This document shows positions 15,958 to 23,298 of a stretch of 56,280 nt of DNA, in pieces; the first letter of the stretch is position 1, and each line of letters starts with the position of its first letter. Both the position numbers and the translations under genes were made by a program. This stretch comes from VGOB01 sp034435315. GTDB lineage: Bacteria; Chloroflexota; Anaerolineae; UBA4142. Under the pieces are notes generated by a model that was given only the letters and a program-made list of their open reading frames with translations, was not told the origin of the DNA and did no database searches. Location of the stretch: the NCBI GenBank assembly GCA_034435315.1, contig DAOTYB010000071.1:1-56280 (forward strand), read 5' to 3'.

Positions 15958-16932
15958 TTACGCTTTACTCCACAAAAAGATTCCCGTGCCTACAGAGACC
16001 AATCCCAGCGCCGCAGAGAGTACCCCCAGGCCGATGAGCGTACTCGTGAAATCTATCGGCGCGGTGGGCGCAGGCGTGACGTCAGGACGCGCATAACGTG
16101 GTGTGGTAGATGGCGTCGGTGTGCTTGTGGCGGTACGAGTCCACGTGCGCGTGGCTGTCGGTGACAGGGGTGTGCTCGTAACTGTGGGTCCTTGCGCGAT
16201 TCTGGTGACAGGGCGTGTGGGCGTCCGCGTGGGTGGCGCCTGCGGTGATGGTGTGAGCGTGGGAGGCACTGCTGTCGCGGTGGGCATATTCGGCGCCGCT
16301 TCCATACATGCAACGTCGAACCACACTTTGGCGCGTCCGCTGGCGCCAGTGAACATACCACGAAAGAAGATCGTGGCTTTGTCGGCGCGCGCGGCAAACA
16401 TCATCGTCAGTTCGGGCGGATTCATTCCAGCCGTGCTGTTGAAGAGCGCGGGTCCCCAGATCACATTCGGCGATGTGGGATCTGTGCCGCCGAAAGGATC
16501 AACCCCGACTTGGCGTCCCATCGAAGGGTGCACTTCGTTTTTGGTGTTACCCGGGTCCAGTCGCGCGTGCGAATAGCCGATGCGAAAGCGATAGTACACG
16601 TTCGGTTGCAAGCCCCACACAGTTTGATAGATGCCTGCGTCGAACGGGACCGAATCGGACCAAAAATATTGCGCGCCATTCGCATCCCATTTTTCATTGT
16701 CTACCCATTCAAAGCGGGGCGAACCGGTGATGACAAAGGGTGTCCATTCGCGCGCGACCGTACCGTACGGCGTATCGTGTCCCGGCGCCATCGAACCGTT
16801 GCGGAACAAGTTGGAGGGATGCAAGCCGCAGTTATCGGGAAAGGCGCGCGCCACGCGCGCAGGTGCAAGCACAGGCGCAAACCACACGAGTAATCCAGCC
16901 AGAAGAATCAGCGCAAAGCGAAGTTGGCTCAC
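15958..16932 (-). CDS. Secreted, membrane-anchored protein with Thr/Pro linker
   Basis: I do not recognise the main domain. From GTG 16932 (324 residues) there is a signal peptide (about 5-28, FALILLAGLLVWFAPVL, likely cleaved after ARA). A roughly 190-residue beta-rich ectodomain follows that starts with a Cys-containing NCGLHPSNLFRNGSM and resembles carbohydrate-binding or jelly-roll modules. Then come a TPT/TRT-rich stalk (about 225-280) and one C-terminal membrane helix (about 295-320). This architecture is common in Chloroflexota surface proteins. The GTG sits 7 nt after a TATATT -10 box, so the mRNA may be leaderless; an upstream TTG at 16968 would lie on the -35 box. Confidence 0.75.
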   Translation of the reverse strand: MSQLRFALILLAGLLVWFAPVLAPARVARAFPDNCGLHPSNLFRNGSMAPGHDTPYGTVAREWTPFVITGSPRFEWVDNEKWDANGAQYFWSDSVPFDAGIYQTVWGLQPNVYYRFRIGYSHARLDPGNTKNEVHPSMGRQVGVDPFGGTDPTSPNVIWGPALFNSTAGMNPPELTMMFAARADKATIFFRGMFTGASGRAKVWFDVACMEAAPNMPTATAVPPTLTPSPQAPPTRTPTRPVTRIAQGPTVTSTPLSPTATRTWTRTATSTPTPSTTPRYARPDVTPAPTAPIDFTSTLIGLGVLSAALGLVSVGTGIFLWSKA

Positions 16933-16939
16933 ATAACAA

Positions 16940-16968
16940 AATATAACTGACCCCATCGAAAATGTCAA
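16940..16968 (-). promoter_or_regulatory. Promoter of the surface-protein/epimerase operon (leaderless type)
   Basis: A perfect TTGACA (16963-16968) and TATATT (16940-16945) are 17 bp apart on the minus strand. Only 7 nt separate the -10 box from GTG 16932, which puts the transcription start at or next to the start codon. The divergent Uma2 promoter has its -35 box 11 bp away. Confidence 0.7.
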
Positions 16969-16979
16969 AGCAGGTGCAT

Positions 16980-17008
16980 TTGAACAAATGATGTAGCCAT
17001 GCTATAAT
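16980..17008 (+). promoter_or_regulatory. Promoter of the Uma2 gene
   Basis: TTGAAC (16980-16985), a 17-bp spacer and a perfect TATAAT (17003-17008). The predicted start is near 17015, giving a leader of about 28 nt with AGGAAGGG before the ATG at 17043. Confidence 0.7.
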
Positions 17009-17042
17009 TTGACTGCCACGAGGGCTAGAAAGGAAGGGTGGT

Positions 17043-17681
17043 ATGGCGGTCAAGACGATAGAGACTCTGCCGCGCGTAGCGCTGGAAGACAAAGAGAAAA
17101 TGTCATTCGACGAATTTCTCGAATGGTGCGACGAAGATACACGGGCAGAGTGGGTCAATGGGGAGGTTCAAATGGTAGCACCAGCAGGAGACAAACACCA
17201 AGACCTGGCTGATTTTTTGCTTACCCTTTTGCGTCAGTTTGTGCGACATAACCAACTGGGCTGGATCCGTAGCGCACCTTTCTTGATGCGCTTGCCGAAT
17301 GTGCCGAGCGGACGCGAACCCGATGTGTTGTTCGTGCGCACCGAACATCTCGATCGCGTCAAGCCCACTTTTCTCGACGGTCCTGCTGATCTGGTCATCG
17401 AAATCACCTCGCCCGAAAGTATCGGACGCGATCGCGGCGAAAAGTTTGTCGAGTACGAACGCGCCGGTGTCGCGGAATACTGGCTCATTGACCCTGATCG
17501 GCGGCGCGCCGAGTTTTATCGTCTGGACGCGCAAGGGATGTATCACCTGTGCGAACCGGACGCGCAAGGGGTTTATCGTTCGCAAATGGTGGAGGGTTTC
17601 TGGTTGCGTGTGGAGTGGCTGTGGCAAGACCCGTTGCCGTTGGAAGAAGAGGTGTTGCGCGAGATTCGTGGACAAGCGTAG
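17043..17681 (+). CDS. Uma2 family endonuclease-like protein (DUF820)
   Basis: A 212-residue PD-(D/E)xK-fold protein of the Uma2 family. It has an N-terminal MSFDEFLEW helix and RAEWVNGEVQM. The nuclease core follows, with REPDVLFV (about 96), DLVIEITSPES (about 118-128) and the Lys/Tyr of EKFVEYERAGVAEYWLID (about 135-152). These proteins are multicopy in cyanobacteria and Chloroflexota; their biological role is not established. It has its own promoter upstream and a terminator immediately downstream. Confidence 0.88.
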   Translation: MAVKTIETLPRVALEDKEKMSFDEFLEWCDEDTRAEWVNGEVQMVAPAGDKHQDLADFLLTLLRQFVRHNQLGWIRSAPFLMRLPNVPSGREPDVLFVRTEHLDRVKPTFLDGPADLVIEITSPESIGRDRGEKFVEYERAGVAEYWLIDPDRRRAEFYRLDAQGMYHLCEPDAQGVYRSQMVEGFWLRVEWLWQDPLPLEEEVLREIRGQA

Positions 17682-17705
17682 GGGCGAGGACATCTCGCCC
17701 TTTTT
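17682..17705 (+). terminator. Intrinsic terminator between Uma2 gene and uvrB
   Basis: GGGCGAG (17682-17688) pairs with CTCGCCC (17694-17700) around a 5-nt loop and is followed at once by TTTTT. Only 15 nt then remain before uvrB, so uvrB must either be read through this site or use a promoter inside the Uma2 gene. Confidence 0.8.
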
Positions 17706-17720
17706 GTTCGGAGAGATGGA

Positions 17721-19754
17721 ATGCCTGAATTCAAACTTGTTTCCCCCTTTCAACCGACCGGCGATCAGCCCACCGCGATTGCCAAACTGGTGGAGGGCTT
17801 GCGGCGCGGGGATAGATTTCAAACGCTGCTTGGCGCCACCGGCACCGGCAAAACGTTTGTGATGGCGGCGATCATCGAGCAGGTACAAAAGCCGACGCTG
17901 GTGCTCGCGCACAACAAAACACTCGCCGCGCAGTTGTATGCCGAGTTCCGCGAGTTTTTTCCGCACAATGCCGTCGAGTACTTTGTGTCGTACTATGATT
18001 ACTATCAACCCGAAGCGTACGTGCCGCAGCAAGACCTCTACATCGAAAAAGATTCGAGTATCAACGAGGAAATTGATCGGTTGCGCCTTGCGGCAACGTT
18101 TGCGCTTCTGTCGCGACGCGATGTGATCATCGTCGCGTCGGTGTCGTGCATCTACGGTTTGGGGTCGCCGGTGGATTTTGGGAATGTGCGTTTGATTTTG
18201 CAGCGCGGCGAGACGCGCCATCGCGACCGCGTGTTGCGCCACCTCATCGAAATTCATTACGAGCGCAACGATTTTGATCTGGCACGCGGCAAGTTCCGGG
18301 TGCGCGGCGATACCCTCGAAGTAGCCCTCGCGTACGGCACCACCGCGTATCGCATCGAATTTTTTGGCGACGAGATTGATCGCATCGTCGAGATTGACAC
18401 GACGACCGGTGAAATTCTGCAAGAGCATTCGCGCGTCGAAATTTTCCCCGCCAAACATTTCATCACACCACAGGACAAACTGAATGCGGCGATTGCCGAC
18501 ATTGAAAAAGAGTTGGAAGAACAGATCGCGCGGTTCAAAGCGCAAGGCAAGTTACTCGAAGCGCAACGCATCGAACAGCGTACCCGCTACGATCTGGAGA
18601 TGCTGCGCGAAGTGGGCTATTGTTCTGGCATCGAAAATTATTCGCGCCCGCTCGCGCAGCGCGCGCCCGGCTCGCCTCCGTGGACACTGCTTGATTTCTT
18701 CCCCGATGATTTTTTGATGTTCATTGATGAATCGCATATGACGATTCCGCAAGTGCACGGGATGTACAACGGCGACCGCGCGCGCAAAGAAACGCTGGTC
18801 GAGTACGGCTTTCGTCTGCCGAGCGCGCTCGATAATCGCCCGTTGCGCTTTGAAGAGTTTGAGCAGAAAATTCATCAGGCGATCTTTGTCAGTGCCACGC
18901 CAGGACCGTACGAGTTGCGTGTCAGTTCTCAGGTGGTCGAGCAGATTATTCGTCCCACAGGTCTGGTTGACCCCGAAGTGCTAGTGCGCCCCACCAGAGG
19001 GCAGATTGACGATTTGATTGCGGAAATCAAAAAGCGGATTGAGCGACGCGAGCGTGTGCTCGTTACCACATTGACGAAACGCATGGCAGAGGATTTGGCG
19101 GACTATTTGCACGACTTGAATATCAAGGTGCACTATTTGCATTCGGAAATCCAGACGATCGAGCGCGTGGAGATTTTGCGCGATTTGCGTTTAGGTGTGT
19201 ACGATGTAGTCGTGGGTATCAACTTGCTGCGCGAGGGGCTCGATTTGCCCGAGGTGTCACTGGTCGCGATTCTTGATGCGGACAAGGAGGGCTTTTTGCG
19301 GAGTGAGACCGCGCTGATTCAAACGATTGGACGCGCGGCGCGTCACGTCAACGGGCAGGTGATTATGTACGCGGACACCATCACCGATTCGATGAAACGC
19401 GCGATAGATGAGACGAATCGGCGGCGCAAGATTCAGATGGAGTACAATGCCGCGCATAACATCGTGCCGCAGGGGATTGTCAAGCAGGTGCGTGACCTGA
19501 CCGACCGCGTGCGTGTGGTCGCCGAAACCAGACCGGTCGGGCTGGGGATTGTTCCTGGCGAGGACAGCGCGCGACTGATGGCCGAGTTGGAAAAGCAAAT
19601 GAAACAAGCCGCGCAGAATTGGGAGTTTGAAAAAGCCGCGCTGCTGCGCGATCAGATTTTTGAACTGCGCCAGATGCTGGACCTACAGGACGAGCGACCA
19701 GCGTGGGAAAAAGTGCAGAGTGCACAACGCCCAAGACCCAGAGCCACGCGGTAA
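17721..19754 (+). CDS. uvrB: Excinuclease ABC subunit B
   Basis: A full-length 677-residue damage-recognition helicase of nucleotide excision repair. Walker A is GATGTGKT (38-45). The beta-hairpin that inserts between strands carries SYYDYYQPEAYVP (about 92-104). Helicase motif II is DESHMT (about 337), motif VI is QTIGRAARH (about 535), and the C-terminal UVR coiled coil that binds UvrC is near 628-655. GGAGAG lies 4-9 nt before the ATG. It converges on the DUF4332 gene across a terminator. Confidence 0.97.
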   Translation: MPEFKLVSPFQPTGDQPTAIAKLVEGLRRGDRFQTLLGATGTGKTFVMAAIIEQVQKPTLVLAHNKTLAAQLYAEFREFFPHNAVEYFVSYYDYYQPEAYVPQQDLYIEKDSSINEEIDRLRLAATFALLSRRDVIIVASVSCIYGLGSPVDFGNVRLILQRGETRHRDRVLRHLIEIHYERNDFDLARGKFRVRGDTLEVALAYGTTAYRIEFFGDEIDRIVEIDTTTGEILQEHSRVEIFPAKHFITPQDKLNAAIADIEKELEEQIARFKAQGKLLEAQRIEQRTRYDLEMLREVGYCSGIENYSRPLAQRAPGSPPWTLLDFFPDDFLMFIDESHMTIPQVHGMYNGDRARKETLVEYGFRLPSALDNRPLRFEEFEQKIHQAIFVSATPGPYELRVSSQVVEQIIRPTGLVDPEVLVRPTRGQIDDLIAEIKKRIERRERVLVTTLTKRMAEDLADYLHDLNIKVHYLHSEIQTIERVEILRDLRLGVYDVVVGINLLREGLDLPEVSLVAILDADKEGFLRSETALIQTIGRAARHVNGQVIMYADTITDSMKRAIDETNRRRKIQMEYNAAHNIVPQGIVKQVRDLTDRVRVVAETRPVGLGIVPGEDSARLMAELEKQMKQAAQNWEFEKAALLRDQIFELRQMLDLQDERPAWEKVQSAQRPRPRATR

Positions 19755-19778
19755 TGATGGTGGCACCAAAAAGCAACA

Positions 19779-19804
19779 AGACCCAAAGTGTGCACTTTGG
19801 GTCT
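19779..19804. terminator. Bidirectional terminator between uvrB and DUF4332 gene
   Basis: AGACCCAAAGTG (19779-19790) is exactly complementary to 19793-19804. The flanks are A-rich on the left and T-rich on the right. It is suitable for ending both convergent transcripts. Confidence 0.75.
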
Positions 19805-19812
19805 CGTGTTTC

Positions 19813-20220
19813 TCAATACTCTAGAATCTTGGGAAGTTTTTTGGCTTGTTCGATCCAGTCCGTGACTTCTTGGAGTGTGGGATTGCGCTTGGCATAACGC
19901 TTGCGCGCGTTCTTCTCCACGAGGGTTTGGTGGAGATTTTCGGGGAGGCGTGTCGCTAACTCTTTGACGGTGTCCACACCGGCATTCTCGAGCAAATTGG
20001 AAAATGCCTTGCCGATGCCGACGACGCGCGCCAGATCGCAGCGATTGGCGTGTTCCAACACCATCTGCTCCGACATTTTCAACTCTTGAGCCAGTTGGCG
20101 GCGCTGCTGAGGCGTCCGCGTTGCCGCGAGGAATTTTTCAATGTCCCCCAAACCACGCTGGCGAAACTTTTTGGCTTGCGCCGGTGAAATACCTCGAACT
20201 TCGCTGATCGAAAGTGCCAT
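19813..20220 (-). CDS. DUF4332 (helix-hairpin-helix-like) protein
   Basis: A 135-residue protein of the DUF4332 family. It has two tandem HhH-like units, ISEVRGISPAQAKKFRQRGL (about 4-23) and LARVVGIGKAFSNLLENAGV (about 63-82), followed by TVKELATRLPENL. The pattern resembles the DNA-binding SAM/HhH fold of helicase and polymerase accessory domains; the function is unknown. The start is fixed by AAGGAGG 7 nt before the ATG. It is a single-gene unit with its own promoter. Confidence 0.85.
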   Translation of the reverse strand: MALSISEVRGISPAQAKKFRQRGLGDIEKFLAATRTPQQRRQLAQELKMSEQMVLEHANRCDLARVVGIGKAFSNLLENAGVDTVKELATRLPENLHQTLVEKNARKRYAKRNPTLQEVTDWIEQAKKLPKILEY

Positions 20221-20285
20221 TGTGTCTCCTCCTTGAATAAATTTTTTGACCTGGCTCGTTATTGCCACGTCGTCCTTTGTTCGAT

Positions 20286-20314
20286 ATATTACATCTTGTT
20301 TATACAAGTGTCAA
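20286..20314 (-). promoter_or_regulatory. Promoter of DUF4332 gene with inverted repeat in spacer
   Basis: TTGACA (20309-20314) and TAATAT (20286-20291) are 17 bp apart on the minus strand. The spacer is almost wholly an inverted repeat, CTTGT-4-ACAAG (20295-20308), which could be a repressor operator. The regulator is unknown. Confidence 0.6.
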
Positions 20315-20332
20315 TACCTTGAGACGGTGGGG

Positions 20333-20441
20333 TGTATTTCAGTTTGGGGGCAAGTTTCTCAGCCCACCTTTTGCACTTTTGCAAACGCATAGCCCCACCC
20401 CCTGCCCCCTCCCCGTTGCGCTTGGCGCTACGGGGAGGGGG
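20333..20441 (+). repeat. TTTCAGTTTG-family repeat, copy 2, with hairpin
   Basis: 20333-20410 repeats the 75-bp block of 111-185 and 42647-42720. It is followed by a C-rich/G-rich hairpin (CCCCTCCCCGT to ACGGGGAGGGG, to 20441). It lies between two divergent promoters: DUF4332 (19 bp to the left) and the nitrilase-like gene (15 bp to the right). Confidence 0.8.
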
Positions 20442-20455
20442 AGTCAAAGGACGAA

Positions 20456-20484
20456 TTGAACATTCGTGCTACTTGTGGTAGAAT
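20456..20484 (+). promoter_or_regulatory. Promoter of the nitrilase-like/herA operon
   Basis: TTGAAC (20456-20461), a 17-bp spacer and TAGAAT (20479-20484). The predicted start is near 20491, leaving a 19-nt leader with GGGAGGT before the ATG at 20510. Confidence 0.65.
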
Positions 20485-20509
20485 CAAAGCACTTTTTGAG
20501 GGAGGTGCT

Positions 20510-21337
20510 ATGCGTCAGGTATCCGTTGCCATCGCACAATTTCAGCCGCGTTTGAACGACGTGCACAAAAATCTGGAGCGAATGAGTGACATTATTGATC
20601 ACATTTGCGCGGCGCAAAAAGTGAACCTGATTGTCTTTCCAGAGTTGGCGACCACGGGGTACGAATGTGGTGTTCGCTTTGCCGAATTTGCCGAGGCGGT
20701 CCCCGGCTATACGGTCGAGACACTCGGCGCGCAGTGCGCGCACTATGAAACATATCTGGCGTTTGGAATGGTCGTCAAACACAAGGTCGAAAGCGTGGTG
20801 TACGATGCGGCGCTCCTGCTGGGACCCGATGGCGCGCCGGTGGGGCAGTACCACAAAGTTCACCTGAAACCCGAAGAGCGCCCGATTTTTCGCGGTGGTT
20901 TTCGCTTTCCTGTGTTCCACACGACGTTCGGCACGTTGGGTTTGTTGTTGGGCTGGGATGTGGCGTTTCCCGAAGCGGCGCGCGTGCTCGCGCTTGAAGG
21001 CGCGGAGATGATTGTTGTGCCAGCCAGTTGGGAGACGCCTGCCATCGCCGAGTGGCAGACGTACTTGCGCGCACGCGCGCTCGAAAATTCAACGTTCGTG
21101 GTGGGGGTAAATCGCGTCGGTGACGAGTACACCTATGCGTTTGGTGGTGACAGTGCGGTGATTGGACCACGCGGCGAGGTGCTTGCGAGTATCGGACGCG
21201 ATGAGCAAAATCGTCCCCGAGAAGCGTACGCGCTCGCAACGCTCGATTTGGACGCGGTGCGCAAGTCGCGCGAGGAATTGCAAACGATGCAAAGTCGGCA
21301 GCCCGCGTTGTATCGCGTCATTGTGCGTAACTATTGA
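20510..21337 (+). CDS. Nitrilase-fold protein lacking the catalytic cysteine
   Basis: A 275-residue member of the carbon-nitrogen hydrolase superfamily. Two catalytic residues are recognisable, Glu45 in FPELATTGY and Lys116 in YHKVHLK. At the nucleophile position, where relatives read (I/L)-C-(Y/W)-(D/E), this protein reads LLLGWDVAFPE: Gly148, codon GGC at 20951-20953. Without the Cys it should not hydrolyse amides or nitriles, so a binding or regulatory role is more likely. The rest of the fold (RALENSTFVVGVNRVG, SAVIGPRGEVLA) is intact. The start is fixed by GGGAGGT. It ends 27 nt before herA, so it is the first gene of that operon. A single-base sequence error (TGC read as GGC) is the main alternative. 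Confidence 0.85.
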   Translation: MRQVSVAIAQFQPRLNDVHKNLERMSDIIDHICAAQKVNLIVFPELATTGYECGVRFAEFAEAVPGYTVETLGAQCAHYETYLAFGMVVKHKVESVVYDAALLLGPDGAPVGQYHKVHLKPEERPIFRGGFRFPVFHTTFGTLGLLLGWDVAFPEAARVLALEGAEMIVVPASWETPAIAEWQTYLRARALENSTFVVGVNRVGDEYTYAFGGDSAVIGPRGEVLASIGRDEQNRPREAYALATLDLDAVRKSREELQTMQSRQPALYRVIVRNY

Positions 21338-21364
21338 GTGGTTTGCAGAGACATCGAGGTGAAT

Positions 21365-23137
21365 ATGTCGGCAGTCGGTTACATTGTCGGTGAGGTGAGT
21401 ACCAACGAATTTACGTTTGTGACGACGCGTGAAAGTGCTCCGCCGCGTCTGGAGTACATTGTCGTCCCGGTGCAAGAGCCGCAGCGTCAGATTCAGGTGT
21501 TAGCACAGGTCACGGCGCTGAGTGTCTCTTCGCGCTTGCTCAGCACATCGCTCGGTTACGCGGAGGTCGAAGCGATTCTCAATCGGCTGAAATCGTCACC
21601 GCCGATTGTGCAGGGTACGGCGCAGGTGCTCGGCTTTTTGGATGAAGATGGCGCGGTGCGTTTTCCGCGTCATGCCGCCACGCCGGGCACGCCGGTTTCG
21701 CTGGCACCGGATACACTCCTTCGTCAATTCTTCTCGACGAATATCACCAGTGGCATCGAAATCGGTACGCTCATCAATCGCCCGAGCGTGCCGGTGCTCC
21801 TCAACCCGAACGGTTTACGTCGGCACCTCGCGGTGATTGCGCAGACCGGCGCAGGCAAATCGTACACGGTGGGTGTGATTCTGGAAAAACTTTTGCAACT
21901 GGGTGGTACCATCGTCGTGTTCGATCCGAACAGCGATTACGTGTTGATGCGGCGCGATCGGCATAATCGTGAAACCGCGTTCGCGTCGCGGGTCCAGGTG
22001 TATCGTTTACCGACAACGCAGAGTGGGCGCATCCCCGATGACCAGATCGGCGGCGCGCAAAAATTTACGATGCAGTTTTCCAAACTCGAACCGGATGAGA
22101 TCTGTCAGATGACAGGCATCGGTGAAAGCGCGACGAACATTCGTAAAGCCGTGCAAACGGTGTGGGAAAATTTGCAGGGACAGGATTACACTGCCCAGAG
22201 ATTTCTCGAAGAGTTGGAAACGTTGGCGGATACCGGCGCTCCGATGGAACGTGGCGCGCGTCCGCTGAGTCCAGCGATTGGGAATGAAAAGGAATTCGAT
22301 CGCTTTGCCGCGCAGCGTGTTGCGGAAAAAGCCAACATCACGTTTGATGATCTGGGTAAAGCGGAACCCGAAGAGAGCGAACCGCGCGGCAAAAAAGTGA
22401 ACGAAGGCAAACGTCTGTCGTGGGATGCAGTGATGGGAGCGAATAAAGCCCTCAAGTACATCGAACGCTTGACACGTATTGACATCTGGGGTTTTACTGA
22501 TGTACCGATGAACGATTTGCTCAAACCGATGACGCTCTCGGTGATTGATGTGGCTGGTGTGGATCAGTGGATTGCCGAGTTCGTTGTGGACAAGGTGCTG
22601 CGCGAAGCGTGGGCACGCGCGGTGAATGAAGGACTGCCGCGCCCGGTCTTTTTCGTGCTGGAAGAGGCGCACAACTTTGTGCCGGGCGGCGTGGGCGCCT
22701 CGTCTCAGGTGGCGTACATCATCAAACGCATCGCGTCGGAAGGGCGCAAGTTTGGCTTGTTCCTCATTCTCATCACGCAGCGTCCTTACAAAGTGCATAG
22801 CGATACGCTTTCACAATGCAACTCGCAAATCATTATGCGCCTCACGAATCCACAAGATCAACAGGCGGTCCGCCAATCGTCCGAAAGCATCAGCGAGGGA
22901 TTGCTTGCCGATTTGCCCGGCTTGAACGTGGGCGAAGCCGTCATCCTGGGACCACTGGTGCGCGTGCCAGTGATGGTGCGCGTGGGTGCTCGCGAATCGA
23001 AAGAGGGGGGTAACGACATCAACGTGGTCGAAGCGCTCGAACGCGCGCGTAGTGAAGTTATCACCGAGACACGCGAAGCACAGGTGAAGCAAGAACGCGC
23101 CGCGCGCGGGCGAAGTGAATGGCGCGAAGCGGTGTAG
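21365..23137 (+). CDS. herA: HerA-family DNA translocase ATPase
   Basis: A 590-residue hexameric ATPase. Residues about 1-115 form a HAS-barrel domain. Walker A is AQTGAGKSYT (about 159-168) and FDPNSDYV follows. A helical insertion (about 235-375) comes next, then Walker B VFFVLEEAHNFVP (about 425-437), and sensor/arginine elements in QRPYKVH and LTNPQDQQAVRQSSE. HerA pumps dsDNA and in archaea works with the NurA nuclease for end resection; bacterial versions pair with various nucleases, often in phage defence. No nurA is present, but a PLD-type nuclease lies two genes downstream. The start is ATG 21365, with GAGGTG 4-9 nt upstream. Confidence 0.9.
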   Translation: MSAVGYIVGEVSTNEFTFVTTRESAPPRLEYIVVPVQEPQRQIQVLAQVTALSVSSRLLSTSLGYAEVEAILNRLKSSPPIVQGTAQVLGFLDEDGAVRFPRHAATPGTPVSLAPDTLLRQFFSTNITSGIEIGTLINRPSVPVLLNPNGLRRHLAVIAQTGAGKSYTVGVILEKLLQLGGTIVVFDPNSDYVLMRRDRHNRETAFASRVQVYRLPTTQSGRIPDDQIGGAQKFTMQFSKLEPDEICQMTGIGESATNIRKAVQTVWENLQGQDYTAQRFLEELETLADTGAPMERGARPLSPAIGNEKEFDRFAAQRVAEKANITFDDLGKAEPEESEPRGKKVNEGKRLSWDAVMGANKALKYIERLTRIDIWGFTDVPMNDLLKPMTLSVIDVAGVDQWIAEFVVDKVLREAWARAVNEGLPRPVFFVLEEAHNFVPGGVGASSQVAYIIKRIASEGRKFGLFLILITQRPYKVHSDTLSQCNSQIIMRLTNPQDQQAVRQSSESISEGLLADLPGLNVGEAVILGPLVRVPVMVRVGARESKEGGNDINVVEALERARSEVITETREAQVKQERAARGRSEWREAV

Positions 23138-23165
23138 GGAGGACGAAGGACGAAGGACGAAGGAC
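23138..23165 (+). repeat. GGACGAA heptamer tract
   Basis: Three to four GGACGAA units follow the herA stop directly and lead into the uORF-bearing leader element. It is the same unit type as the tracts at 33277, 46224, 52986 and 54526. Confidence 0.75.
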
Positions 23166-23293
23166 GGAGTTGTTCATGGGCGTATGCGCCCGCCACGACG
23201 GATGAAAATATCCACCAAGAACACGAAGACACGAAGGTTTTTTCTTCGTGTTCCTTCGTGACCTTTGTGGACAAATGGATTTTCGAAGGAGGA
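23166..23293 (+). repeat. uORF-hairpin-SD leader element, copy 1
   Basis: The 128-bp element reads in order: GGAGTTGTTC; a 9-codon mini-ORF; GATATTTTC-type linker complement; a long imperfect hairpin of CACGAAG words and their complements; GTGGACAAA; and ATTTTCGAAGGAGG at the right end. The final AAGGAGG is the Shine-Dalgarno of the hydrolase that starts at 23299. Other copies, all oriented with the downstream gene, are at 40777-40906, 40907-41040 and (degenerate) 42405-42560. Confidence 0.8.
23176..23205 (+). CDS. Candidate 9-residue leader peptide in repeat element
   Basis: ATG at 23176 opens a nine-codon frame, MGVCARHDG, ending in TGA. GGAG stands 6 nt before it. Copies at 40865-40894 (MGACARHDG) and, with ATA in place of ATG, at 40990-41019 and 42409-42438 keep the 30-nt frame, the stop and the GGAG spacing. 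The overlapping GGGCG/CGCCC hairpin could explain part of this conservation. Translation is untested. Confidence 0.4.
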   Translation: MGVCARHDG

Positions 23294-23298
23294 GGAAG

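Noticed and set aside
17103..18545. 480-codon minus-strand frame opposite Uma2 and uvrB
   Set aside because: It spans two well-supported genes and a terminator; antisense artefact.
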